A stretch of 5,094 nucleotides of DNA, taken from NCBI GenBank assembly GCA_905236465.1, contig CAJOQA010000065.1, positions 1-5,094 on the forward strand. The letters run 5' to 3'. Made by a program: the position numbers and the translations under genes. The stretch is from an uncultured Treponema sp. Lineage in GTDB: Bacteria > Spirochaetota > Spirochaetia > Treponematales > Treponemataceae. The notes beneath the pieces are model-generated. The model was not told the DNA's origin, did not search any database, and saw nothing but the letters and a program-made list of their open reading frames with translations. Shown here in pieces: positions 1 through 5,094 of this stretch (positions are counted from its first letter, which is position 1; the number at the start of each line of letters is the position of its first letter).

Positions 1-141
1 ACAGCTGATAAAATTCTTCACAAGCTGGATGAATTAAATCTAACAGATTATATCTTTAACATGTATGAAATGTATCATAGCGAAGCTTTGGAAAATGCTT
101 ATGCAGATATAGACAAACTGATTGAAAGTAAAACCAAATAA
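1..141 (+). CDS. C-terminal end of an unidentified protein (5' end outside window)
   Basis: An open frame enters from the left edge and runs 46 codons to a TAA at 139-141. The visible residues are mostly charged or helix-forming, with a tyrosine-rich patch (TDYIFNMYEMYHSEAL) and a final lysine-rich tail (IDKLIESKTK). There is no membrane segment or recognisable motif. The stop lies 18 bases before the hsdR start with no promoter or terminator visible between them, so the two are probably in one operon. By position it could be a type I methylase or specificity subunit or an accessory gene often inserted in such loci, but the tail does not look like a typical HsdS C-terminus and I cannot assign it. 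That it is coding is supported by the tight spacing and by codon use like that of hsdR. Confidence 0.6.
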   Translation, partial: TADKILHKLDELNLTDYIFNMYEMYHSEALENAYADIDKLIESKTK

Positions 142-159
142 CTGAGTGAGAGAAAAACC

Positions 160-3100
160 ATGAACTTTGATTTTTTAAAAAAGTATTCTGAATTAAGCGA
201 TTTGTATAATTACTGCAATCAGGCAGAAGTTTTTGTCGCACAGTTTCCTGATGCTTCAGTGCGGTCTGCCCGCAATGGCTTGGAATGTGCAATCAAACTT
301 TTTTACATAACAAAGTATGGTCAGTATTCAGAAAGCTCTGACCTTTTTGGTCTTATTGAAGATTACAAGTTTAAGGCCTATCTTGAAGAGCCTCAGTTAA
401 GTGCCGTTCACAATGTCCGAAAGCTTGGCAATATGGCAAGCCACGCGGAACCAATCAACAACCGTATGGCGCTTCTTTGCCTTCATTCCCTTTATGACTC
501 AGTTTGTGAAATACTAAAGTTCCTTGGAATCATTCAGTCTTATCCCCCCTTTAACAAAGAAGCTGCACCAGCTGCTATTCCAAAGGCCGTTGAAGCAGAA
601 AAGACAAAAAAGAAAATCATAATCAGAATAAAAAAATCTGCCTTTACCGCGGCACAGAAAACAAAAATTGCTGACGGCACAAAGATGAAAAGCAGCATTG
701 ACTATACAGAAGCACAAACTCGAGCTGCCCTTATAGACCTAGATCTGCGGGAGGCGGGTTGGACTGTCTGTGACATCAAAGAAGCGGTAAAAGCAGAGAC
801 TGCCTGCATAGAAACAAAGCTTACAAATATTCCTATCTCAAGTGATTTTCCTACCGGCGTGGGTTATGCGGATTATGTTCTTTATGATACAGACGGTAAG
901 CCTCTTGCCGTCATCGAAGCAAAACGAACTTGTAAAGATGTAGAGGCAGGTGCCAAGCAGGCAAAAATCTATGCGGAAGCTCTAAAAGAAAAGTTTGGTG
1001 TAATGCCAGTTATTTTCTATACAAACGGCTATCAGCTTTATATGCTCGATGGAGTTGGCGGACCTGCCCGCCGTGTATTTGGTTACTATTCACTAAAAGA
1101 ACTGCATTCTCTTATAGTCCGCCGTAAACTTGGCGCAATTAAAGACACCCGAGTAAATCAGGAAATCTCTGACCGTTATTTTATTCAGAATGCTTGTACT
1201 GCGGTTTGTAAGGCATACTCTACTTTCAAGCGGAAAGCATTAAATGTCATGGCGACTGGAACCGGAAAGACTCGTTTTGCAATCTCCCTTGTTGATATTT
1301 TGATGCGAAATGATTGGGTAAAAAATGTGCTCTTTCTTGCAGACAGGACGGAGCTTGTGGAACAGGCAAAAAAGGCATTTGCAAAACATCTTCCTAATGC
1401 AAGTCTCTGCGCAATTTCAGAAGTAAGCGGAAATCAGCGTGACTTTGATGCCAATGTCATCTTGAGCACTTATCCGACAATGCTTAATCTTCTTGATACT
1501 GACGAAAAGAAATTCGGAATCGGTCGCTTTGATTTAATTATCATCGACGAATGTCACCGTTCCTGTTATAACAAATATCAGGCAATCTTCCACTATTTTG
1601 ATTCTCTTGTTTTAGGTCTTACTGCAACTCCAAAAGATCAGGAAGGGCAGGAAGACACCTATTCTTTGTTTGGACTTGAAGTAGGTCACCCGACTTTCAG
1701 TTATGATTACCCAACGGCTGTAGCAGAAGGTTTTCTTGTAGACTATGCGGCAATAGACAAAACAACCGCACGCTTAAAAAATGGTGCCAAGTATTCTGAA
1801 TTGACTGATGCGGAAAAGAAAGAATATGATGAAGTTTTTGCAGATGAAGAACCATTGCCTGAAAATCAAAAAACAAAACAGGGAAATGAGTTCTACAAAA
1901 ATATTATCAACATTCCAACAATAAAACTTGTTCTTGAAACTTTAATGACAGAAGGGCTTCTCGTAGACAATGGCGAAAGGCTCGGCAAGTCCATTATCTT
2001 TGCAGCAGACCATGACCACGCAGAAAAAATCGTCAGAACTTTTAAGGAAGTTTATCCTGACAAGGGAGATGATTTTTGTCAGCTTGTTGACTACAGTGTA
2101 AGCAAGGCTGGAACAATTATTGATGATTTTAAGATGAGTGCAAAGGAACCTGTCATCGCAGTTTCTGTAGACATGCTTGATACAGGAATTGATGTCCCAG
2201 AGGTTTTAAATCTTGTCTTCTTTAAGAGGGTGTTTTCTGTAATCAAGTTCTGGCAGATGATAGGCCGCGGAACCCGTGTCTGCAAAGACCTTAATGTATT
2301 TAGCCCTTCAAAAGAATTTTTTGGAAAAGGAAAAGAAGCAATTACGAAAGCAAAACTTAAGCCTTATACAGAAAAGCAGGGCTTCTATATTTTTGACTTC
2401 TGCGATAATTTTGATTTCTTTGACATCAATCCAAAAGGAAAAATTACTGGAGAAGGTCTAAACCTTTCGCAGAAAATATTTGAGCTAAAACTGGACATGA
2501 TTTACGAGCTTCAGAAAGGCCAGCATCAGGAAAATGCGGAACACGTAAAGTTCTACCAAAAATGGAAAGACGAACTTATCTCCCTGATTCACAACCTTGA
2601 TAAGGCCCATATCAATGTCCGCTACAATCTAAAAGAAGTTGAAAAATATTCAGACGCTAAGACCTGGGATTTTGTTACGCCCTTGATGCTTGCTGAAATA
2701 AAAAAGGTCATAAGTCCGCTGATTGACCCGATTAGCGGAGACTCTAGTGCAAAAGTTTTTGATGTCTGGCTGTTCAATATTGAACTTTCTCACTTAATTG
2801 GAAACGAAGATTACAGCAGGCCCCTGCAAAAAGTTACGACGATTATTTCCCAACTGCTTGATATGCAGACAATTCCCCAAATCAAGGCAAAGTCTGAAAT
2901 GCTTAAGACTTTTCTTTCAACAGAATTCTGGAAGGAAGTTACAGTTTCTAAATTAGAACTAGTGCGAACAGAAGTGCGCGATTTAATTAAGTACCTGGAG
3001 GGTTCTAAGAAGAAACTTGTTGAGACAAATTTCAAAGATGAAGTAATTGAAAAAAGCGGCAAGCATATCAACCCACAGTTTAAGAATTACAAGCAGCGGG

Positions 3101-3531
3101 TAATTGACTACCTTGCCGAAAGCACGGATTGTGAAGCCGTAAACAAAATCAAGAACATTGAGCCTTTGAATGAAAAGGACATTCAGGATTTGCAGCATAT
3201 TCTGTGCGAGGAACTTGGTACCCAGGAAGATTACGATGCTATTTCCGAAGGCGCGCCTCTAGGGGCTTTTGTCCGAAGGATTGTCGGTTTAAATCCTGAG
3301 GCTGTAACAAAACTTTTAAGCGAATACCTTTCAAAATACAACTTCAATCCTGCGCAGGAAGAATTTTTACATCAGATTGTGACATTTGTCCTTCAAAATG
3401 GTGATATAGAAGTTAAAAACCTTATTAAGGATGATCCCTTCAAGTCCCTGGACTTTACAGACCTGTTCGATGGAAATATAGTTCCTGTTACAGAATTTGT
3501 TTCACACCTGCATAAAGCGATTGCCGCATAG
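160..3531 (+). CDS. hsdR: Type I restriction-modification system restriction subunit R (HsdR)
   Basis: This is the DNA-translocating and cleaving subunit of a type I restriction enzyme, which acts with HsdM and HsdS on unmethylated foreign DNA. In its 1123 residues I see, in order: a DUF4145/HEPN-like helical domain (about 1-125, with RKLGNMASH at 87-95); a lysine-rich linker (about 145-170); a PD-(D/E)xK nuclease core with D238 and E253-A-K255; an SF2 helicase motor with Q343, Walker A ATGTGKT (365-371), motif Ia LADRTELVEQA (393-403), DECH (463-466), TAT (488-490), motif V DMLDTGIDVP (671-680) and motif VI QMIGRGTR (699-706); and a long helical C-terminal region as in the EcoEI_R_C family. 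The length and N-terminal domain resemble the EcoKI-type HsdR rather than the shorter EcoAI type. All catalytic motifs are intact. A weak GAGTGAGAG precedes the ATG at 160. No hsdM or hsdS is visible. Confidence 0.95.
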   Translation: MNFDFLKKYSELSDLYNYCNQAEVFVAQFPDASVRSARNGLECAIKLFYITKYGQYSESSDLFGLIEDYKFKAYLEEPQLSAVHNVRKLGNMASHAEPINNRMALLCLHSLYDSVCEILKFLGIIQSYPPFNKEAAPAAIPKAVEAEKTKKKIIIRIKKSAFTAAQKTKIADGTKMKSSIDYTEAQTRAALIDLDLREAGWTVCDIKEAVKAETACIETKLTNIPISSDFPTGVGYADYVLYDTDGKPLAVIEAKRTCKDVEAGAKQAKIYAEALKEKFGVMPVIFYTNGYQLYMLDGVGGPARRVFGYYSLKELHSLIVRRKLGAIKDTRVNQEISDRYFIQNACTAVCKAYSTFKRKALNVMATGTGKTRFAISLVDILMRNDWVKNVLFLADRTELVEQAKKAFAKHLPNASLCAISEVSGNQRDFDANVILSTYPTMLNLLDTDEKKFGIGRFDLIIIDECHRSCYNKYQAIFHYFDSLVLGLTATPKDQEGQEDTYSLFGLEVGHPTFSYDYPTAVAEGFLVDYAAIDKTTARLKNGAKYSELTDAEKKEYDEVFADEEPLPENQKTKQGNEFYKNIINIPTIKLVLETLMTEGLLVDNGERLGKSIIFAADHDHAEKIVRTFKEVYPDKGDDFCQLVDYSVSKAGTIIDDFKMSAKEPVIAVSVDMLDTGIDVPEVLNLVFFKRVFSVIKFWQMIGRGTRVCKDLNVFSPSKEFFGKGKEAITKAKLKPYTEKQGFYIFDFCDNFDFFDINPKGKITGEGLNLSQKIFELKLDMIYELQKGQHQENAEHVKFYQKWKDELISLIHNLDKAHINVRYNLKEVEKYSDAKTWDFVTPLMLAEIKKVISPLIDPISGDSSAKVFDVWLFNIELSHLIGNEDYSRPLQKVTTIISQLLDMQTIPQIKAKSEMLKTFLSTEFWKEVTVSKLELVRTEVRDLIKYLEGSKKKLVETNFKDEVIEKSGKHINPQFKNYKQRVIDYLAESTDCEAVNKIKNIEPLNEKDIQDLQHILCEELGTQEDYDAISEGAPLGAFVRRIVGLNPEAVTKLLSEYLSKYNFNPAQEEFLHQIVTFVLQNGDIEVKNLIKDDPFKSLDFTDLFDGNIVPVTEFVSHLHKAIAA

Positions 3532-3537
3532 TTTCCA

Positions 3538-3564
3538 TGTCATTCCGAGCACTGTCGAGGAATC
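3538..3564. repeat. Short palindromic intergenic repeat (CATTCCGAG/GAGGAATC type)
   Basis: The element starts 6 bases after the hsdR stop. ATTCC (3542-3546) pairs with GGAAT (3559-3563), with an inner GA/TC pair and a six-base loop, giving a small imperfect hairpin. Sequences of the form GTCATTCCGAG...GAGGAATC are, from memory, widespread intergenic repeats in several bacterial phyla. Only one copy lies in this window, so repetition cannot be shown here. Confidence 0.45.
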
Positions 3565-3583
3565 AAAATAACCATTCCCGTAT

Positions 3584-3629
3584 CAGTCATGCTGCACACT
3601 AGATGTTTCACATTTGTTCAGCATGACTG
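3584..3629. repeat. Perfect 11-bp inverted repeat, possible hsdR 3' stem-loop
   Basis: CAGTCATGCTG at 3584-3594 is exactly matched by its reverse complement CAGCATGACTG at 3619-3629, around a 24-base loop that itself contains ATGT-ttc-ACAT (3603-3613). There is no T-run after it, so it is not a classical intrinsic terminator, but it may protect or end the hsdR transcript. The core resembles GTCATGCTGAAC...GTTCAGCATGAC intergenic repeats that I recall from other bacterial genomes. A second inverted repeat, ACTAGA (3598-3603) and TCTAGT (3630-3635), interleaves with it. Confidence 0.7.
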
Positions 3630-3653
3630 TCTAGTTTGCATGATACATTCCCT

Positions 3654-3763
3654 CACTTACTTTCATGGAAAAAGGCTGGCGGTAATTGAAGGGCTTTAAA
3701 AAGCTTGAGCTTGTCGTTAAAGATATAAAATTTGAAAATAGGGAGTTGAAGGAAGTCGCTTAA
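3654..3763 (+). pseudogene. Possible frameshifted remnant of a coding sequence
   Basis: Two short stretches with protein-like translations lie in different frames. The first reads LTYFHGKRLAVIEGL, ending at a TAA at 3697-3699. The second, from about 3686, reads LKGFKKLELVVKDIKF and on through ENRELKEVA to a TAA at 3761-3763. The amphipathic, lysine/glutamate-rich second part looks like a real protein tail. No start codon with a good ribosome binding site precedes either part. This could be the decayed 3' end of a lost gene, or chance in AT-rich DNA. I do not recognise a family. Confidence 0.2.
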
Positions 3764-3825
3764 ACTTAAGCCGATTCAAACTTCAATCCACAGCTATTGA
3801 CAATTTCTCGCAATTAAAAAAGCAG

Positions 3826-3854
3826 TTCACTTTTCCCTGAGATTGTATTATAAT
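3826..3854 (+). promoter_or_regulatory. Sigma-70-type promoter for the rpn gene
   Basis: A perfect -10 box TATAAT at 3849-3854 is preceded by TTCACT at 3826-3831 (4 of 6 matches to TTGACA) with a 17-base spacer. Transcription would start near 3861, giving a leader of only about 20 bases that just contains the Shine-Dalgarno. The gene therefore has its own promoter and need not depend on hsdR transcription. No operator is evident. Confidence 0.7.
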
Positions 3855-3861
3855 ATATTTG

Positions 3862-3869
3862 AAGGAGGA
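3862..3869 (+). promoter_or_regulatory. Strong Shine-Dalgarno that fixes the rpn start at 3880
   Basis: AAGGAGGA lies 10 bases upstream of the ATG at 3880. A longer reading from the TTG at 3859 would put the start codon immediately before this Shine-Dalgarno, at about the predicted transcription start, so that start would be unusable. The ATG at 3880 is the supported start. Confidence 0.85.
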
Positions 3870-3879
3870 AAGCAGAGGC

Positions 3880-4827
3880 ATGGTAGCTGAAGGTGAAAAC
3901 CGCAAGGTAAAGGACAGCGTGTTCGTTGACCTGTTCGGAAAGGACATAACGGCCAAGGAGAATTTCATATCGCTCTACAATGCCCTCCACGTGACAAGCC
4001 TAAGGCCTGAGGACACGGAGCTTGTGCCCGAGATGCTTGAGAGTGCCATGTACATGAGCTACGCCAACGACGTTGCCATGCAGGTGAACGGCCAGGTCGT
4101 AGTCCTGATAGAGCACCAGTCAACTATAAACCGCAACATGCCACTCCGCCTCCTTGACTATGTGGCAAGGATTTACGAGAAGATAGTCCCGCCCAAGAAG
4201 AAGTACTACCGGAGCCGGGTGCAGATACCTATGCCAGAGTTCTACGTGCTCTACAACGGAACGGACGACTACCCGGCGGAAGACGAGATGAGGCTTTCCG
4301 ACTCCTTCACCTATCCCGGAGGAAAAAAGCCTTCCGAGGTTCCGCTTGAGCTTGTGGTGAAGGTGTACAACATAAACATTGGCAAGGGTGATGCCCTGCT
4401 TGCAAAATGCGGAGCGTTAAGGCAGTACTCCCAGTTCATAGACTTGGTCAGGAAAGCCCGCGGAGAGGGGAAGGAAGAGCCCCTGACCTGGGCGGTAAAA
4501 GAGGCAATCGGGCGGGGAATCCTTCACGGATATCTTGAAAGAAAATCGACGGAGGTAATCAACATGCTTACGATGGAATACGACTACGCGGTTGACGTTG
4601 CCGCACAGAAGGAAGAGTCTCTCGCAGAGGGAATCCGCATTGGCGAGGAAAGAGGCTTGGAACGCGGTCTAGAACAAGGTCTAGAACAAGGTCTAGAACA
4701 AGGTTTGGAACAAGAACGTAAAACTATTAGAATGATGATGGAAAATCTGCACCTCTCTATTACAGATGTAATGAATGCACTCAATATACCACCATCAGAG
4801 CGCGACAGTTTTGCGTCCAAGCTGTAA
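3880..4827 (+). CDS. Rpn-family recombination-promoting nuclease (Transposase_31-like, PD-(D/E)xK), full-length form
   Basis: Rpn proteins are DNA endonucleases of the PD-(D/E)xK superfamily, often labelled putative transposases. In E. coli they promote RecA-independent recombination, and full-length forms are reported as toxic and anti-phage. The 315-residue product opens with RKVKDSVFVDLFG (8-20), followed by the nuclease core YANDVAM (D64) and VVVLIEHQ (E78, Q80), where the usual ExK is ExQ as is common in this family. FYVLYNG (121-127) and ELVVKVYNIN (157-166) follow, then a helical C-terminal region with GLEQ repeats (259-278). No signal peptide or membrane segment is seen, so it is probably cytoplasmic. 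It has its own promoter and candidate terminator. Its body is roughly 53-63% GC in sampled lines against about 32-42% in hsdR, and its tail falls to about 39%, suggesting transfer and a mosaic build. No terminal inverted repeats flank it. Confidence 0.9.
   Translation: MVAEGENRKVKDSVFVDLFGKDITAKENFISLYNALHVTSLRPEDTELVPEMLESAMYMSYANDVAMQVNGQVVVLIEHQSTINRNMPLRLLDYVARIYEKIVPPKKKYYRSRVQIPMPEFYVLYNGTDDYPAEDEMRLSDSFTYPGGKKPSEVPLELVVKVYNINIGKGDALLAKCGALRQYSQFIDLVRKARGEGKEEPLTWAVKEAIGRGILHGYLERKSTEVINMLTMEYDYAVDVAAQKEESLAEGIRIGEERGLERGLEQGLEQGLEQGLEQERKTIRMMMENLHLSITDVMNALNIPPSERDSFASKL
4551..4556 (+). promoter_or_regulatory. Internal Shine-Dalgarno inside rpn
   Basis: GGAGGT occurs within the rpn reading frame, 7 bases upstream of the in-frame ATG at 4564. 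Its strength and spacing are at least as good as those of the gene's own start site, which is the main reason to propose a separately translated C-terminal product. Confidence 0.6.
4564..4827 (+). CDS. Candidate intragenic short Rpn product (RpnS-like antitoxin), in frame with the full-length protein
   Basis: Translation from the ATG at 4564 would give 87 residues identical to residues 229-315 of the full-length protein. It starts MLTMEYDYAV, contains the GLEQ repeats and ends with the small helical domain SITDVMNALNIPPSERDSF. It lacks the whole nuclease core. Known: in E. coli, rpn genes make a short C-terminal protein from an internal start that binds and inhibits the toxic long form. Seen here: an ideal internal Shine-Dalgarno and spacing. 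Inferred: the same role. I see no convincing internal promoter just upstream, so it could be made from the same mRNA as the long form. The GGAGGT might instead simply result from encoding the residues TEV. Confidence 0.5.
   Translation: MLTMEYDYAVDVAAQKEESLAEGIRIGEERGLERGLEQGLEQGLEQGLEQERKTIRMMMENLHLSITDVMNALNIPPSERDSFASKL
4654..4713 (+). repeat. 12-base in-frame tandem repeat encoding GLEQ units
   Basis: There are five successive 12-base units: a diverged first unit (GGCTTGGAACGC), three identical GGTCTAGAACAA copies (4666-4701), and a final GGTTTGGAACAA (4702-4713). They encode GLER, then four GLEQ units, probably part of a continuous helix. The identical copies indicate recent expansion. 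Changes by whole units would keep the frame. The array lies in the segment shared by the long and the proposed short product. Confidence 0.95.
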
Positions 4828-4848
4828 TGGGGTGCCAAAAAAACTAAC

Positions 4849-4880
4849 GGTGGGGGCATGACTTGCCTCTGCTACCTTTT
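4849..4880 (+). terminator. Candidate intrinsic terminator of the rpn gene
   Basis: In the + strand RNA, 4849-4858 can pair with 4864-4873 around a TGACT loop, giving ten pairs of which four are G-U wobbles, with a solid GGCA/TGCC base next to the loop. A short T-run (4877-4880) follows. The wobbles become C-A mismatches in the opposite strand, so the structure works only for + strand transcripts. It sits 21 bases after the rpn stop and just before the convergent gene's stop. The T-run is short, so termination may be weak. Confidence 0.45.
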
Positions 4881-5094
4881 AAAGCTTGTTTACAAGCTCA
4901 CAAGAATATTCATCATTTATATATATTTGTGAGCCTGTAGAATCAGAGTTATTTTCTATACTGCCACCGTAGATATAGGCATCAACATTTTTATCCAAAA
5001 AAATAGCCCCGCCATAATTCCCTGCTTCGTTGCCTGTAATTGAGCCACCGTACATCTTAAAAGTAACATTATCAGAAAGACTTATTCCACCACC
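4879..5094 (-). CDS. C-terminal end of a right-handed beta-helix repeat protein (5' end outside window)
   Basis: Reading the - strand from the right edge gives 71 codons with no stop until the TAA at 4881-4879. The translation has the spaced glycine/asparagine pattern of parallel beta-helix surface proteins: GGGISLSDNVTFKMYGGSIT, then GNEAGNYGGAIFLDKN, then AYIYGGSIENN and QIYIND, with GGS-I-x-N units recurring about every 25 residues. Such repeats are common in large secreted or outer-surface proteins of treponemes and other bacteria. No membrane anchor or autotransporter barrel follows the last repeat. The protein ends SCELVNKL. The start, signal peptide and total length are outside the window. 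The gene converges on rpn with 51 bases between the stops. Confidence 0.8.
   Translation of the reverse strand, partial: GGGISLSDNVTFKMYGGSITGNEAGNYGGAIFLDKNVDAYIYGGSIENNSDSTGSQIYINDEYSCELVNKL

Larger units (their letters stand above)
3532..3879. other. Gene-poor spacer between hsdR and the rpn gene
   Basis: This 348-base AT-rich stretch holds no intact gene. It contains a short CATTCCGAG...GAGGAATC palindromic repeat just after the hsdR stop, a perfect 11-bp inverted repeat at 3584-3629 with a second interleaved one, a possible remnant of coding sequence around 3654-3763, small palindromes (AAGCT-tg-AGCTT at 3701-3712 and GCTTAA-ac-TTAAGC at 3758-3771), and finally the promoter and ribosome binding site of the rpn gene. 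Its lower G+C contrasts with the following gene. Confidence 0.75.

Noticed and set aside
2276..2461. A 61-codon + strand frame inside hsdR
   Set aside because: It overlaps a strongly conserved part of hsdR in another frame, and its composition is that of a shadow frame.
3797..3802. Perfect TTGACA as the -35 box for rpn
   Set aside because: It is 46 bases before the TATAAT, far beyond a usable spacer, and no -10 box sits 16-18 bases after it.
3859..3879. A TTG start at 3859 adding seven residues to the Rpn protein
   Set aside because: The TTG directly abuts the AAGGAGGA and lies at the predicted transcription start, leaving no ribosome binding site. The ATG at 3880 has ideal spacing.
3880..4827. 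The rpn gene as part of an insertion sequence because of its transposase-type family label
   Set aside because: No terminal inverted repeats or target-site duplications are visible, and the family is better described as a nuclease with its own promoter.
4584..4859. A 91-codon - strand reading frame with SRPC repeats
   Set aside because: It is the antisense shadow of the rpn GLEQ repeat, with no ribosome binding site and an unlikely composition.
4883..4898. AGCTTGT-tt-ACAAGCT palindrome as the terminator of the beta-helix gene
   Set aside because: It lies within the last codons, is AT-rich with a minimal loop, and is followed on the - strand by only two Ts before AAAA.

Overview
The window looks like part of a spirochaete chromosome, most likely Treponema. 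The main clue is an Rpn-family nuclease gene (3880-4827) whose N-terminus and EHQ core match, from memory, the large Rpn families of host-associated treponemes. A right-handed beta-helix surface-type protein at the right edge and a base composition near 40% GC outside the rpn gene fit this. No search was run, so the genus is an inference.

Layout: (1) 1-141, + strand, the last 46 codons of an unidentified gene. (2) 160-3531, + strand, a complete type I restriction subunit HsdR, 18 bases after the previous stop and probably cotranscribed with it. HsdM and HsdS are not in the window and are presumably upstream. (3) 3532-3879, a gene-poor, AT-rich stretch of 348 bases holding a small palindromic repeat, a perfect 11-bp inverted repeat nested with a second one, a possible frameshifted coding remnant, and a good promoter plus Shine-Dalgarno for the next gene. 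(4) 3880-4827, + strand, an Rpn-family PD-(D/E)xK nuclease of 315 aa, clearly richer in G+C than its surroundings, with a 12-base in-frame tandem repeat near its 3' end. (5) 4849-4880, a candidate terminator that folds only in the + strand RNA. (6) 4879-5094, - strand, the C-terminal end of a beta-helix repeat protein, convergent with rpn.

The most interesting signal is inside rpn. A GGAGGT Shine-Dalgarno at 4551-4556 lies 7 bases before an in-frame ATG at 4564. It would direct separate synthesis of the last 87 residues. This matches the arrangement reported for E. coli Rpn proteins, where the full-length toxic nuclease is restrained by a small C-terminal protein made from inside the same gene. 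If that holds here, the window pairs two anti-phage functions: a type I restriction motor and a self-contained Rpn toxin/intragenic-antitoxin module with a variable repeat in the part shared by both products.
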